From contig CP119311.1 of the NCBI GenBank assembly GCA_029202545.1, positions 1,984,001 to 2,048,000 on the forward strand: a stretch of 64,000 nt of DNA, given 5' to 3'. The position numbers and the translations under genes are program-made. This document shows, piece after piece, positions 53,370 to 62,424 of the stretch (its first letter is position 1; every line of letters starts with the position of its first letter). The notes under the pieces were generated by a model that worked only from the letters and a program-made list of their open reading frames with translations, made no database searches and was not told the DNA's origin. Source of the stretch: Candidatus Pseudobacter hemicellulosilyticus (GTDB lineage: Bacteria > Bacteroidota > Bacteroidia > Chitinophagales > Chitinophagaceae).

Positions 53370-54608
53370 TTATGCTACTTTCAGCATGCTCATCTTGCTC
53401 TTGTCGAACTTCTTCTTGGCGTATTCCAGCGTAAGCTGGAAGGCGGTTTGTTTGGAAGAAGGCATTTCGAACATAGCGTCGGTGAGGATGCTTTCGCAGA
53501 TGCTGCGGAGGCCACGGGCGCCCAGCTTGTATTCCAGGGCTTTCTCCACCATGAAGTCCAGTACATCTTCGTCCACGGTCAGGGCGATACTTTCCAGGTC
53601 GAACAGTTTTTTGTACTGCTTGATCAGGGCATTCTTGGGCTCTGTGAGGATGCTGCGCAGGGTGTCCTTGTCCAGCGGGTTGAGGTGGGTGACCACCGGC
53701 AAACGACCCAGCAGTTCGGGGATGAGACCGAATGATTTCAGGTCGGTAGCGTTCACATACTGGAGCAGGTTCTTTTTCATGTGCTCCTGCAGCTCCTTGT
53801 TCACGTTGAAGCCGATGGCGTTGGTATTCACGCGACGGGCAATCACACGGTCGATACCATCAAAGGCGCCGCCGCAGATGAACAGGATATTCTGCGTATT
53901 GATCTTGATCAGCTTTTGCTCGGGGTGTTTACGGCCGCCCTGCGGGGGGACCAGTACATCGGTACCTTCCAGCAGTTTCAGCAGGCCCTGCTGTACGCCT
54001 TCACCGCTCACATCACGGGTGATGGATGGGTTATCGCCTTTGCGGGCTACCTTATCAATCTCGTCAATATAAACGATGCCTCTTTCGGCAGCGGGTACAT
54101 CATAGTTGCAGACCTGGAGCAGCCTGGTGAGGATGCTTTCCACGTCTTCGCCTACATAACCTGCTTCTGTGAATACGGTGGCATCCACAATAGCAAATGG
54201 AACATTGAGCAGTTTGGCGATGGTCTTGGCCAGCAGGGTTTTGCCCGTACCGGTTTCCCCGACCATTACGATATTGCTTTTCTCAATATCCACTTCGCCT
54301 TCGGCGCTTTTGTGCTGCAGGCGTTTGTAGTGGTTATATACGGCAACGGCCAGCACTTTTTTGGCATCGTCCTGGCCAATCACGTACTCGTCAAGGAATC
54401 TCTTCACTTCCATCGGCTTCTTTACGTTCAGCTTGAAGGAAGAGGAGGCCGGCGTGCTTTCGCTACGGATCATCAGTTCCTGTTCTATGATCTCCTGGGC
54501 ATGTTCTACGCAGTTTTCGCAGATATGCCCTTCCTGGCCGGCAATGAGGATCTTGACTTCATCGCGGCTTCGACCACAAAAGGAACAATGTAGGGTTGTC
54601 TTTGCCAT
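53370..54608 (-). CDS. clpX: ATP-dependent unfoldase ClpX
   Basis: A 412-aa AAA+ unfoldase that feeds substrates into ClpP. The N-terminal zinc finger is LHCSFCGRSRDEV...ICENCVEH (residues 6-37). Walker A is GETGTGKT, Walker B IVYIDEIDK, sensor and pore regions are in GYVGEDVESI and RDVSGEGVQQ, and the ClpP-contact loop is at about 260-280. The C-terminal small domain has ALEYKLGARGLRSI. It is downstream of two clpP genes on the same strand but has its own promoter, 133 bp after the last clpP... start-side gap noted at 54609-54741. Confidence 0.97.
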   Translation of the reverse strand: MAKTTLHCSFCGRSRDEVKILIAGQEGHICENCVEHAQEIIEQELMIRSESTPASSSFKLNVKKPMEVKRFLDEYVIGQDDAKKVLAVAVYNHYKRLQHKSAEGEVDIEKSNIVMVGETGTGKTLLAKTIAKLLNVPFAIVDATVFTEAGYVGEDVESILTRLLQVCNYDVPAAERGIVYIDEIDKVARKGDNPSITRDVSGEGVQQGLLKLLEGTDVLVPPQGGRKHPEQKLIKINTQNILFICGGAFDGIDRVIARRVNTNAIGFNVNKELQEHMKKNLLQYVNATDLKSFGLIPELLGRLPVVTHLNPLDKDTLRSILTEPKNALIKQYKKLFDLESIALTVDEDVLDFMVEKALEYKLGARGLRSICESILTDAMFEMPSSKQTAFQLTLEYAKKKFDKSKMSMLKVA

Positions 54609-54635
54609 AATTTTTTAGTCTGGGTCTCGTCTCTA

Positions 54636-54667
54636 CAAAGGTATCTAAATGGCCCCCTAAATCCCAA
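54636..54667 (-). promoter_or_regulatory. clpX promoter with -7 and -33 boxes
   Basis: The minus strand has TACCTTTG (54636-54643), an exact TAnnTTTG match, and a TTG at 54665-54667, 21 bp further up. The predicted start of transcription is about 20 nt before the ATG. One of the two best promoters in the window. Confidence 0.6.
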
Positions 54668-54741
54668 TCTAAATAGGATCCCGGGGTCCATTTGCAGGGC
54701 TAAAACATTGTGTTAACCCTAAATTATTGATCTACAATTCC

Positions 54742-55374
54742 TTAAATCTTTTCTGTTATTTTGTCAACGATCCCGTATTCGATAGCTTCTTTAGCATCCA
54801 TCCAGTAATCGCGGTCAAAATCCTTCATGATCTGTTCGGGTTTTTTGCCGCAGTTCTCTGCCAGGATCCTGGCGCCGATCTCTTTCACTTTGCGGGTTTG
54901 TTTGGCCTGGATCTCCAGGTCAGCGCTTACTCCCTGCAGGTGACCACCCAGGCTGGGCTGGTGGATCATTACTTCACCGTGGGGGTAAATAAAACGTCTG
55001 CCTTTGGCGCCGCCGCTGAGCAGGATAGAGCCCATGGATGCAGCCAGTCCCATACAGATGGTGCTGACGGGGCTTTTGAGCATCTTCATGGTGTCATAGA
55101 TCACCATACCGCTGGTCACCACGCCGCCGGGGCTGTTAATGAAAAAACGGATCTCCTCGCCGGGTTTATCAACATCCAGCAGCAGCATCTTGGTGGTGAT
55201 ATCGCGGGCGGATTTATCGTCCACTACACCCCACAGATAAACGCTGCGGGTATCAAAAAAGTATTTTTCCAGCTTTTTGCTGAACATCATCAGGTCTGAT
55301 TTGGGCGCTTCTTCTTTTTCTTCCTCGTCGTCCATCCTGTAGGGGTTGGTATAGTATTTTGCGTAGTTGCTCAT
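54742..55374 (-). CDS. clpP: ClpP protease subunit, second paralogue
   Basis: A 210-aa serine peptidase subunit. Ser113 in LAASMGSILL and His138 in VMIHQPSLGG are the catalytic pair, and the Asp follows in the C-terminal half (DRDYWMDAKEAIEYG). It carries an unusual acidic N-terminal stretch (MDDEEEKEEAPKSD) in place of the normal propeptide and lacks the NIVP-type axial loop seen in standard ClpP. It begins 60 bp after the first clpP stop. The pair may form mixed rings, as known for other bacteria with two ClpP proteins. Confidence 0.93.
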   Translation of the reverse strand: MSNYAKYYTNPYRMDDEEEKEEAPKSDLMMFSKKLEKYFFDTRSVYLWGVVDDKSARDITTKMLLLDVDKPGEEIRFFINSPGGVVTSGMVIYDTMKMLKSPVSTICMGLAASMGSILLSGGAKGRRFIYPHGEVMIHQPSLGGHLQGVSADLEIQAKQTRKVKEIGARILAENCGKKPEQIMKDFDRDYWMDAKEAIEYGIVDKITEKI

Positions 55375-55434
55375 GGTGTAATTCGTTTGTGCGATAGTTA
55401 ATGTTTCGGGTTGTTCCCTGGGGGATAGCCCGGA

Positions 55435-56127
55435 TTAATCTTTCTTTTCCTTCCGGGGATTGATGAGCAGCACCTCATCTACCAGGCCGTACTCTTTGGC
55501 TTCTTCTGAAGTAAGCCAGTAGTCGCGGTCACAATCCTTTTCCACCTGTTTGGCGGTTTTACCGCTATGGATGGAGATGATATCGTACAGGTTCTTTTTG
55601 ATCTTTTTGATCTCGTTCACGGTAACTTCAATATCGGAAGCCTGGCCACCAATGGCGCCGCTGGGCTGGTGCAGCATCACCCGGCTATGCCTGAGGGCGG
55701 TGCGCTTGCCTTTGGTGCCGGCGCAGAGCAGTACGGCCGACATGGAAGCCGCCATCCCGATACAGATAGTGGAAACGTCCGGCGTGATGTACTGCATGGT
55801 ATCATATACGCCAAGGCCGGAGTATACGCTGCCGCCAGGGGAGTTGATATACATCTGGATATCGCGGGTGCGGTCAGTGCTTTCCAGGAACAGCATCTGC
55901 GCCGTAACGATATTGGCCACTTCGTCGTTGATGGGGTAGCCCAGGAAAATGATGCGGTCCATCATCAGTCGGCTGTACACGTCCATTACGGCAATGTTCA
56001 TCGGCCTTTCTTCGATGATATTAGGCGTCAGATTGGTGACCTCGTATTTTTGATAAGCGTGAAGGGTATTGCTGGAAATGCCCCTGTGTTTCACTGCATA
56101 CTGTTCAAATTCTTTTCCAAGGTTCAT
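55435..56127 (-). CDS. clpP: ClpP protease subunit, first paralogue
   Basis: A 230-aa serine peptidase. Ser128 in MAASMSAVLL and His153 in VMLHQPSGAIGG are present; the Asp is in DCDRDYWLTSEEAKEYG. The axial-loop/N-terminal region is conventional (PNIIEERPMNIAVMDVYSRLMMDRIIFLG), which makes this the main ClpP. It lies between trigger factor and the second clpP. A weak -7-like box TAAATTG lies about 24 bp upstream and an exact one (TAGTTTTG, 56286-56293) farther away. Confidence 0.95.
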   Translation of the reverse strand: MNLGKEFEQYAVKHRGISSNTLHAYQKYEVTNLTPNIIEERPMNIAVMDVYSRLMMDRIIFLGYPINDEVANIVTAQMLFLESTDRTRDIQMYINSPGGSVYSGLGVYDTMQYITPDVSTICIGMAASMSAVLLCAGTKGKRTALRHSRVMLHQPSGAIGGQASDIEVTVNEIKKIKKNLYDIISIHSGKTAKQVEKDCDRDYWLTSEEAKEYGLVDEVLLINPRKEKKD

Positions 56128-56464
56128 AACGTATTCCTATTGATTTAGTTAGCAATTTAAGTGTTTTGGAAGACCAAATACCGTGCTATACAAAAAAACA
56201 GACATTTTGCCACAAAATGGGTCTGGAAATTGGGAAAAAGCTGCTGGATGGGCCATAATTGGCAGCGGCGAAGTCCGGTACTGGCCAAAACTACCTGTTC
56301 GTGTACCTGTTAGGGACAAGATGAAAATAGATCCCTGCAAATACCCGTAACAGCAGGAGGGCCGGCTTTGTTCTGCGGGCCTGTACTCTTTCAAAATGGG
56401 GATGGCATACCGACAAAAAAAAGGGCATCAGAATGATGCCCTCTATTATAATAGCAGTTATTGT
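56128..56464. other. 337-bp intergenic region trigger factor / clpP
   Basis: Contains the trigger factor terminator at its upper-coordinate end of the tig transcript (56415-56441) and candidate clpP promoters: TAAATTG (about 56151-56157) and TAGTTTTG (56286-56293), both on the minus strand. An 81-codon open frame here has no coding character. No gene is supported. Confidence 0.5.
56415..56441 (-). terminator. Rho-independent terminator after trigger factor
   Basis: Perfect 7-bp stem GGGCATC / GATGCCC with a 5-nt loop, followed on the minus strand by eight T. Confidence 0.88.
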
Positions 56465-57844
56465 TTAATGATGATGGTGCTGGTGTTTTTCCAGCTCGGC
56501 GGTGAACTCTTCTACGCTGACAGGTTTTTCTGTGGCGTTGATTTGACCATCCGCCCAGCTAAACACCTTTTCACTCTGGATGCGGTGGTAGCTATCCTCT
56601 ACAAACTTCCTGTCCTGCATCATACGGTTGATGTATTCTGCTACCCAGGGTTGTTCGGCGTCCATTACATTCATACCCATGTAGCCGAAGAGTTGCTGGC
56701 GGGCGAAAGCCTGGATATCTTCCGGTTTCACTTCAATGCCATTTTCCCGGACAATCTTGTCGATGATCACGGTCCATTTCAGCTGGTTGATAAAGCCGGG
56801 CAGTTCCTTTTCTGCTTCTTCAGCAGTTTTAGGTTGTTCTGCACCCTGTTCCAGCCAGCGTTTCAGGAAGGTTTCAGGAAAATCGATCTTGGTATGGTCC
56901 AGTAAAATATGGTAAACTTCGTGTTGCAGGTGATTGGCGGCCTGTTTGTCCCAGTAAGCCTGGATATCTTCTTTCACGGCGTTGCGGAAATCAGCTTCCG
57001 TGCTGATGGCTTTGGCGGGGAAAGCAGCTTTGTAGAACTCTTCGTTGAATTCAGCTTTTTCTACCAGGCCCACTTTGGTGATCAGCATTTTCCAGAACTT
57101 GTCTGCTGCGGCGTGGTCATGTTTGTCCAGGCCCAGGTCGTTCAGGATCCATTCCCTTTCTTTTTCCTCGAAGGCTTTGCTCAGCTGGAGAACGATGGTA
57201 TCATTGTTCTTTTTGCCTTGCAGGTTATCGCGGAAACCGGCGGTGAAATATTTTACCAGGAGGGAATTGTCTTTGCGGATACCACCTTCCACTTCGTTGC
57301 CGTCGGCATCGCTTTCAATGAAGGTTACGTTGAGCACGTTGTCGTCACCGGTTACAGACTCGGGATCTGTCATTTTACCGTGACGCATCTGGAGGCGCTC
57401 AACTTCTTCGTTGATCATTTCCTCGGTAATAGTCACTTTATAGCGGGTAGCTTTTGCAGTAGCCAGGTTGGCCACAGCGAAATCGGGTTTCAGCCCCACT
57501 TCAAAAGCAAAATCATATTCAGCCGGCTCGTTCATGTTGATCTTGCGCGGATCATTCTCTGCCATGGGCAGGGGCTGCGCGAAGATCTCCAGTTTTTCGT
57601 CCGTCATGTATTTGGTCAGCTCTTTCTCCACGGTCCGCAGCACCTCGTCGGTGAAAACGGACTGGCCGTGCATCTTCTTGATCATGCCGGTTGGCACCAT
57701 GCCTTTCCGGAAGCCTGGTATATTGGCGGTCTTACTGTAACTTTTCAATGCCTTTTCAAACGAAGGCAGGTAGTCGTCTTTCGCTACTTTCACGGTGATC
57801 TTGTCGTTCAGCAGCCCTATATTCTCTCTGGTGACGGTGGCCAT
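56465..57844 (-). CDS. tig: Trigger factor chaperone
   Basis: A 459-aa ribosome-associated chaperone. The start at 57844 (MATVTRENIGLLNDK) is the normal N-terminus; the frame continues 30 codons upstream through the promoter. The ribosome-binding signature is GFRKGMVP (about residues 45-52). The middle PPIase-like domain and the C-terminal helical arms follow. The last residues are KHQHHHH, a natural His-rich tail that could bind metal ions. The gene is followed by a strong terminator and lies directly upstream of the clpP genes, as in many bacteria. Confidence 0.93.
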   Translation of the reverse strand: MATVTRENIGLLNDKITVKVAKDDYLPSFEKALKSYSKTANIPGFRKGMVPTGMIKKMHGQSVFTDEVLRTVEKELTKYMTDEKLEIFAQPLPMAENDPRKINMNEPAEYDFAFEVGLKPDFAVANLATAKATRYKVTITEEMINEEVERLQMRHGKMTDPESVTGDDNVLNVTFIESDADGNEVEGGIRKDNSLLVKYFTAGFRDNLQGKKNNDTIVLQLSKAFEEKEREWILNDLGLDKHDHAAADKFWKMLITKVGLVEKAEFNEEFYKAAFPAKAISTEADFRNAVKEDIQAYWDKQAANHLQHEVYHILLDHTKIDFPETFLKRWLEQGAEQPKTAEEAEKELPGFINQLKWTVIIDKIVRENGIEVKPEDIQAFARQQLFGYMGMNVMDAEQPWVAEYINRMMQDRKFVEDSYHRIQSEKVFSWADGQINATEKPVSVEEFTAELEKHQHHHH

Positions 57845-57864
57845 ATCTTTTTTAATTTGGGGGG

Positions 57865-57872
57865 CAAAGGTA
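57865..57872 (-). promoter_or_regulatory. -7 box of trigger factor
   Basis: The minus strand reads TACCTTTG (same as the clpX box), 20 bp before the start codon and just after the UspA stop. Confidence 0.55.
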
Positions 57873-57884
57873 GTGAAAAACAGT

Positions 57885-58709
57885 TTACCCGTTTCCTTTT
57901 TCATGGAGCACCAGCAGCGGGATATGGGTTTCATAGCTCATGGCTGCCGTATAGCTTTTAGAAAACAGCCTTTCAAAGAAGCTATGTTTGTGGGCAACCA
58001 TTGTTAATAGATCTATCTGATTGTTTTTCAGGTAGTTATTAATGCCCTGTGTAATGGAGCTGTCTGTTACGGTCACAAATTCATGGTCCAGCCCCTCAAA
58101 AAGGTTCTCCTGGCCTTTGCGGCTTACCAGTTCGCCTGCTCCGGCGGCATCGGATTTGGCCACGTGCAGGATATGGACTTTGGCGCTGCTGTTCTTAACC
58201 AGTTCCAGGAAGGGCTCAAAGATGGCTACCTGGGCTACTTCTGTCAGATCGGTAGCGTAGGCCGCCTGGTGAATGGGCCGGTAAGTGGCGTCATGGGGCA
58301 CTACCAGTACGGGCACGGCCACCTTACGGTTCACATTGGTGGTAGTGCTGCCGATGATCTTGTCCAGGCCGCCGGCGCCTTTCATACCCATCACGATCAG
58401 GTCGATCCCTTTTTCCCGGATCAATTCCTTGATCTCATCAGAAGCAATACCAATGCGCACCACCCATTCCACTTCCAGTCCAAACTGGCCATGCAGGTGC
58501 TGGGCTTCTTCCCTGATATATTCTTCATTTTCTTTTTGCAGCTCATCGGCCGTTACCATTACATAAGGGACTTCTGTAACCGGCGTGGGCAGCATATAGG
58601 CATGGAACAAAGTGATCCTGGCATTCCACCCTTTTGCCAGCTGGCCAGCATATTCGGCAGCATTCCGCGAAGCGGGAGAAAAGTCTACCGGTACAAGTAT
58701 ATTTCGCAT
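57885..58709 (-). CDS. Universal stress protein (UspA family), tandem domains
   Basis: A 274-aa protein with two Usp domains: MRNILVPVDFSPASRNAAEYA to VLVVPHDATY (about 1-145) and a second, degenerate one (about 150-274). The first domain has the ATP-binding Gly motif GMKGAGGLDKIIGSTTTNV; the second has VAHKHSFFERLFSKSYTAAMS without the full Gly-rich motif. Usp proteins act in stress survival; no specific role can be read. A -7-like box TACCTTTA lies 17 bp upstream (58726-58733, one mismatch). Confidence 0.9.
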   Translation of the reverse strand: MRNILVPVDFSPASRNAAEYAGQLAKGWNARITLFHAYMLPTPVTEVPYVMVTADELQKENEEYIREEAQHLHGQFGLEVEWVVRIGIASDEIKELIREKGIDLIVMGMKGAGGLDKIIGSTTTNVNRKVAVPVLVVPHDATYRPIHQAAYATDLTEVAQVAIFEPFLELVKNSSAKVHILHVAKSDAAGAGELVSRKGQENLFEGLDHEFVTVTDSSITQGINNYLKNNQIDLLTMVAHKHSFFERLFSKSYTAAMSYETHIPLLVLHEKGNG

Positions 58710-58877
58710 GGGATGTAGTTTGTTATAAAGGTAGCGTATTCAGGCAAATAGGGCGATGATTTTGCTCACAGCCGGCTATGAGCCAGTGCTCTTGTGCAGG
58801 CAGTAAAAGCTGGTATCGGAACAGGCGTTATTGATTGACGGGCGTGTTTCCGGAAGGCAGTCCTGCCGGGCTATAAG

Positions 58878-61352
58878 TCAGAGCGGAACAATACTGATAA
58901 GCTCCTGCTTGGTTGTTTTCAGTTCCAGCAGGTTACCGGTAATTCGCTGGCTTTTCCCGTTGCGTGTGATGCTGGCGCCCCTGGCCGAAGGAAGCAGCAG
59001 GCGCAGGTCATTTCCTTTTTCACTCAGGATCTTGATGCTGGTGATCCTGCCTTGCTGCCGGGTGGCGCTTACCAGGAAAGCGCCGGCTGCACGCAAAGTG
59101 CTGAAACTGGCGTCCTTGTTGGCGGGCCAGTTGGGAAACAGGCGGATGGTGCCATTGTAACTCTGCAGGAGACATTCATTGATGACTGCCGGCAGGGCAA
59201 AATTTTCAAACCAGATCCCCATATGGTCCATATAGCCGAAATCACTCTGGTCTCCATACCGCCCCATGGTTTGCAGCACCCTGTCTGCCGCTGTCCCATT
59301 GGGCAGCAGGCAATAGTTGATATGCCGTTTGAATACTTCCAGGTCCAGCTGGCCAATACGTGCAGCCTGCATATTGATGAATACAAGATCATTTCCTCCT
59401 TCATTCAGCTGGTTGCGGTAGGTGTTTTTCAATAGGGTGAAAGTGTCTGCGGGTGAATGCAGGCCATGATCTTCCCCTGGAAATACACTGAACAGCGGAT
59501 TGGGCACATTGTATACCACCTGGCTATGTTCGCCGGGAACAGCTACCAGTACGTTTCCGTATTCAGCAGAACTGGCTACAGGATATTCCGGAAAATGTTC
59601 CAGCAGCCACTGGATATCTTTTAGCAGGTCCTGTTCCTGGCGGGTGGTGCCTAAAAGAATGGTTGCCTGGCTGAATGCCTTGAATATAAAACGGGTGAGA
59701 CTGAGGTCAGCCGTGCAATCATAATTGTACTGGAAGCCGGGTCGAAGACCATAAAGTTCAGGAGGTACACTGGGGAAGATATGATGTTTGCCGTCCTGCC
59801 AGCGGGGTGCGGCGTGTGCATCTTCTCTTTTCATGTAGGCCACTAAAAATTCTACTGCGGCTTTTATAGGCTCATAGGCGCGTTGACGGAGGAAGCTGGT
59901 ATCACCCGAATACAGGTAATGCCACCATAGGCCCTGAACGGTCCAGGGTGTTTCACAGATCTCCCAGCCCCAGTCGGGCAGTGGATAAGGATTCATGGTC
60001 ATTGCTACCGGGTAGGCGGAATGCGGGAAATAAGCGCCTGGCAATTCATAATAGTCATGGGCCCATTTCCTGCTCACGGGCAGCAGGAATTCAGCCAGGC
60101 TTACATAAGGCAGGTTTTTTTCCAGGTGATTACTGGTGAAGGTGGCCCAGAAAGGTTGCTGGGTATTGTAGTTCATATGGTAATCGCCATGCCAGGCGGT
60201 ACCAATATTATTATAGCTCCAGTTTGCAAAAATACCAGGGCAGCTGACGCCTTCTTTGGTAGCGCAGTTCAGGAAATACAGGTTACGGTACCAGGTCTGT
60301 TCCAGGAAGGGATCGTCCAGCTGTACGGAGGAAGCAGACCAGAATGTTTTCCACAGCTGCTCATTGGTTGCAGCTACCTGTTGCAGCCGGCTGCTGGTAG
60401 GTGCTGGTATATCCGGTATGCCAGGTGGTACCTTTTCTTCCGGCCCTTCTGTTAGCTGCACCACCGCAGAAAATGGAGCCCCGGGAGAAAGCGCTGCTTC
60501 CAGCCGGGCCATGGGTTCCGGATTGCCGCTCCAGTTGATCCGGTCCTTTTTAAACAGGGCGCCATTCACTTTTATGGTGGTAGAAAAAGCGCGGCTGACG
60601 GCTCCATTGGTGGACTGCTGGCCGGGTGCTGTGGCGGGCAGCACCTGCCGGAAGGAAAGGATGCCTGCAGTCAGTTCTTCCGTTTCTGTCCGTTGGGGAA
60701 ATTCCGCAGGAGTGGAAGGATCCGGGAGGAGCTTTATCCTGTTGAAAATATTGGGATGCTGCCTGCCACTGGCATCTGTCAGCTGCAGGTAAAGTTCATC
60801 CTGCTGCATATTGGTGAAGAGCTGCAGGTGGAGTTCTTTTTTATTGGCTGTCAGCAGCTTTACGGTGCAGCGGCCATTGGAGATGTCGAGACTGTGTCCT
60901 GTAAGCTCCATCTTGCGCCGGTCAAATCCGAGTATGACCGAGCCGCAGGGAAAGGGGCGGGGGTAAGGCTTGCTGTAATTATCCCCCGCCATGCGTACAT
61001 ATTCGTTATACCAGGGATCGTCGGTGAGATGTGGCAGGTTGCCGGAAATATTTTTGACCTTGCTGAATACTGAAGTAAAATTGCCTAATGCTTCGCGATG
61101 TTGCTCCGCTATACGGATATCCCATACATTGTTATGACCAAAATAAAGTACCACCGCATCTGGCCGGGTGCAGACCACCACACCCATAGCGCCATTGCCG
61201 AGCAGGGCGCCTTCAAAGAAAGAGGGGGCTGGTTTGTCATAGTGAATACTGTGCCTGCGGGCTATGGAGCTCACAGTGGTTTGGGCAATGGTTGCGTTGC
61301 AGGAGAAAAAGGCTATCATGCCTAACAGGCGGGCAAGCGGCAATCGTTTCAT
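58878..61352 (-). CDS. Divergent GH95-like (alpha/alpha)6-barrel glycosidase
   Basis: An 824-aa secreted protein (signal peptide to NATIAQ). N-terminal beta-sandwich (about 25-280; ALLGNGAMGVVVCTRPDAVVLY) and a barrel from about 330. WHGDYHMNYNTQQPFW holds Asn394 and Asn396, which match the two Asn that activate water in GH95 fucosidases, and WEICETPWTVQGLWWHYLYSGD holds Glu467, a good acid candidate. In place of the usual DGNFG motif this protein has GYMDHMGIWFENFALPAVINECLLQS, so the second acidic residue may be shifted. Substrate could be alpha-L-fucose, galactose or something new. It lies 33 bp after the AraC gene. Confidence 0.78.
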   Translation of the reverse strand: MKRLPLARLLGMIAFFSCNATIAQTTVSSIARRHSIHYDKPAPSFFEGALLGNGAMGVVVCTRPDAVVLYFGHNNVWDIRIAEQHREALGNFTSVFSKVKNISGNLPHLTDDPWYNEYVRMAGDNYSKPYPRPFPCGSVILGFDRRKMELTGHSLDISNGRCTVKLLTANKKELHLQLFTNMQQDELYLQLTDASGRQHPNIFNRIKLLPDPSTPAEFPQRTETEELTAGILSFRQVLPATAPGQQSTNGAVSRAFSTTIKVNGALFKKDRINWSGNPEPMARLEAALSPGAPFSAVVQLTEGPEEKVPPGIPDIPAPTSSRLQQVAATNEQLWKTFWSASSVQLDDPFLEQTWYRNLYFLNCATKEGVSCPGIFANWSYNNIGTAWHGDYHMNYNTQQPFWATFTSNHLEKNLPYVSLAEFLLPVSRKWAHDYYELPGAYFPHSAYPVAMTMNPYPLPDWGWEICETPWTVQGLWWHYLYSGDTSFLRQRAYEPIKAAVEFLVAYMKREDAHAAPRWQDGKHHIFPSVPPELYGLRPGFQYNYDCTADLSLTRFIFKAFSQATILLGTTRQEQDLLKDIQWLLEHFPEYPVASSAEYGNVLVAVPGEHSQVVYNVPNPLFSVFPGEDHGLHSPADTFTLLKNTYRNQLNEGGNDLVFINMQAARIGQLDLEVFKRHINYCLLPNGTAADRVLQTMGRYGDQSDFGYMDHMGIWFENFALPAVINECLLQSYNGTIRLFPNWPANKDASFSTLRAAGAFLVSATRQQGRITSIKILSEKGNDLRLLLPSARGASITRNGKSQRITGNLLELKTTKQELISIVPL

Positions 61353-61385
61353 CGGGTTTGTATAGGTAATTAATAAAAAGCGGAT

Positions 61386-62282
61386 TTATCTTTTCCGGCG
61401 CAGTACCCGGTATTGCTCGGGTGACAGGTTCATGTATTTCTTGAACAGGCGCGAGAAATAATAAGGATCATCATAACCGATGGCATCAGCAATATCCTTG
61501 ACCCGCGAAGTGGAGCTGTAGAGCATCAGGCAGGACTTCTGCAGTTTGAGGTGGATGAAGTAATCCATGGGCGACATGCCCGTGGACTGGCGGAACAGGC
61601 GCGTAAAATGCGGTTCCGATAAATTGGTCCTTTCCGCCATCTCCTTCACAGTTAACCGCACGTTCAGCTTGCTGCGCATGTAAAGGATGCTGTCATTGAT
61701 CATATCCTTCTGCTCCTGCTTCCGGTCGTTCATATGTTTGTCCGGGTACAGGAAAGAAGCCACCAGGTGGTAGAGGCAGAGATTGGTATAGTTCAGGTTC
61801 TCCAGGCTGTACCCCATCTCCAGGCTTTTGTACATGGTATCCCATAGCTCAATTCCTTTTTCATTCAGCAGTATCTGGCGGGGCCCATCGTACAGACCGA
61901 TATTGAAAGACTGGTTGAACTGGTCCATATCCCGCCCGCTGAAATGCACCCAGTAAATGGTCCAGGGATCCTCTTCATCGGCGCCATAACAGAGGTCTTC
62001 CGTTGTGGCGGGAATGATCACAAATTCATTGCTCTGCACAATGAACTTCCGGTTGTTAATAGTGTACCAGCCCTTGCCGCGCAGGCAGTAAAGCAGTATA
62101 TTGTCTACACAACCCTCCCTGCGTTCCCGGTAATGATAGGCAGCCCTCGGGAAATAGCCGATATGCGTTACAAAGAGCTGGCCCATCAGGGGATTGGCCA
62201 GGATGGCATTTTTCCAGACCGACTCCGGAAGGCTGATCAGTTTCTCACCTTCAAAACCATCTTTTCTTTTGAATTTCTGCAT
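61386..62282 (-). CDS. AraC-family regulator of the third carbohydrate locus
   Basis: A 298-aa regulator. I start at 62282 (MQKFKRKDGFEGEK); 47 more codons are open upstream but overlap the divergent promoter region. The N-terminal AraC-type arm has a cupin (CLRGKGWYTINNRKFIV, VIIPATTEDLCYG), and the C-terminal part two helix-turn-helix units (LTVKEMAERTNLSEPHFTRLFR; SRVKDIADAIGYDDPYYFSRLFKKY). It is divergent from susC and upstream of the GH95-like gene in the same direction, so it likely controls both. Confidence 0.92.
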   Translation of the reverse strand: MQKFKRKDGFEGEKLISLPESVWKNAILANPLMGQLFVTHIGYFPRAAYHYRERREGCVDNILLYCLRGKGWYTINNRKFIVQSNEFVIIPATTEDLCYGADEEDPWTIYWVHFSGRDMDQFNQSFNIGLYDGPRQILLNEKGIELWDTMYKSLEMGYSLENLNYTNLCLYHLVASFLYPDKHMNDRKQEQKDMINDSILYMRSKLNVRLTVKEMAERTNLSEPHFTRLFRQSTGMSPMDYFIHLKLQKSCLMLYSSTSRVKDIADAIGYDDPYYFSRLFKKYMNLSPEQYRVLRRKR

Positions 62283-62355
62283 GGGGTGATGAGTGGCCGT
62301 TAATAAGTGAAATGTCCTGTTTCGGAGAGACGCTATACCGCAAGCTACTGAAAAT

Positions 62356-62401
62356 ATTGGATTGTAACGGGTATCGATTTTTTGTATTATGATTGGATTG
62401 T
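62356..62401. repeat. Direct repeat ATTGGATTGT in the AraC/susC divergent region
   Basis: Two exact 10-bp copies at 62356-62365 and 62392-62401, 36 bp apart. They lie just upstream of the susC -33 box, where an AraC-type activator would bind. Function inferred from place. Confidence 0.45.
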
Positions 62402-62424
62402 CCATCCTAATACACGGATCCACT

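Noticed and set aside
56149..56394. 81-codon open frame upstream of clpP
   Set aside because: Low-complexity, no motif, and it overlaps candidate promoter boxes and ends near the clpP start.
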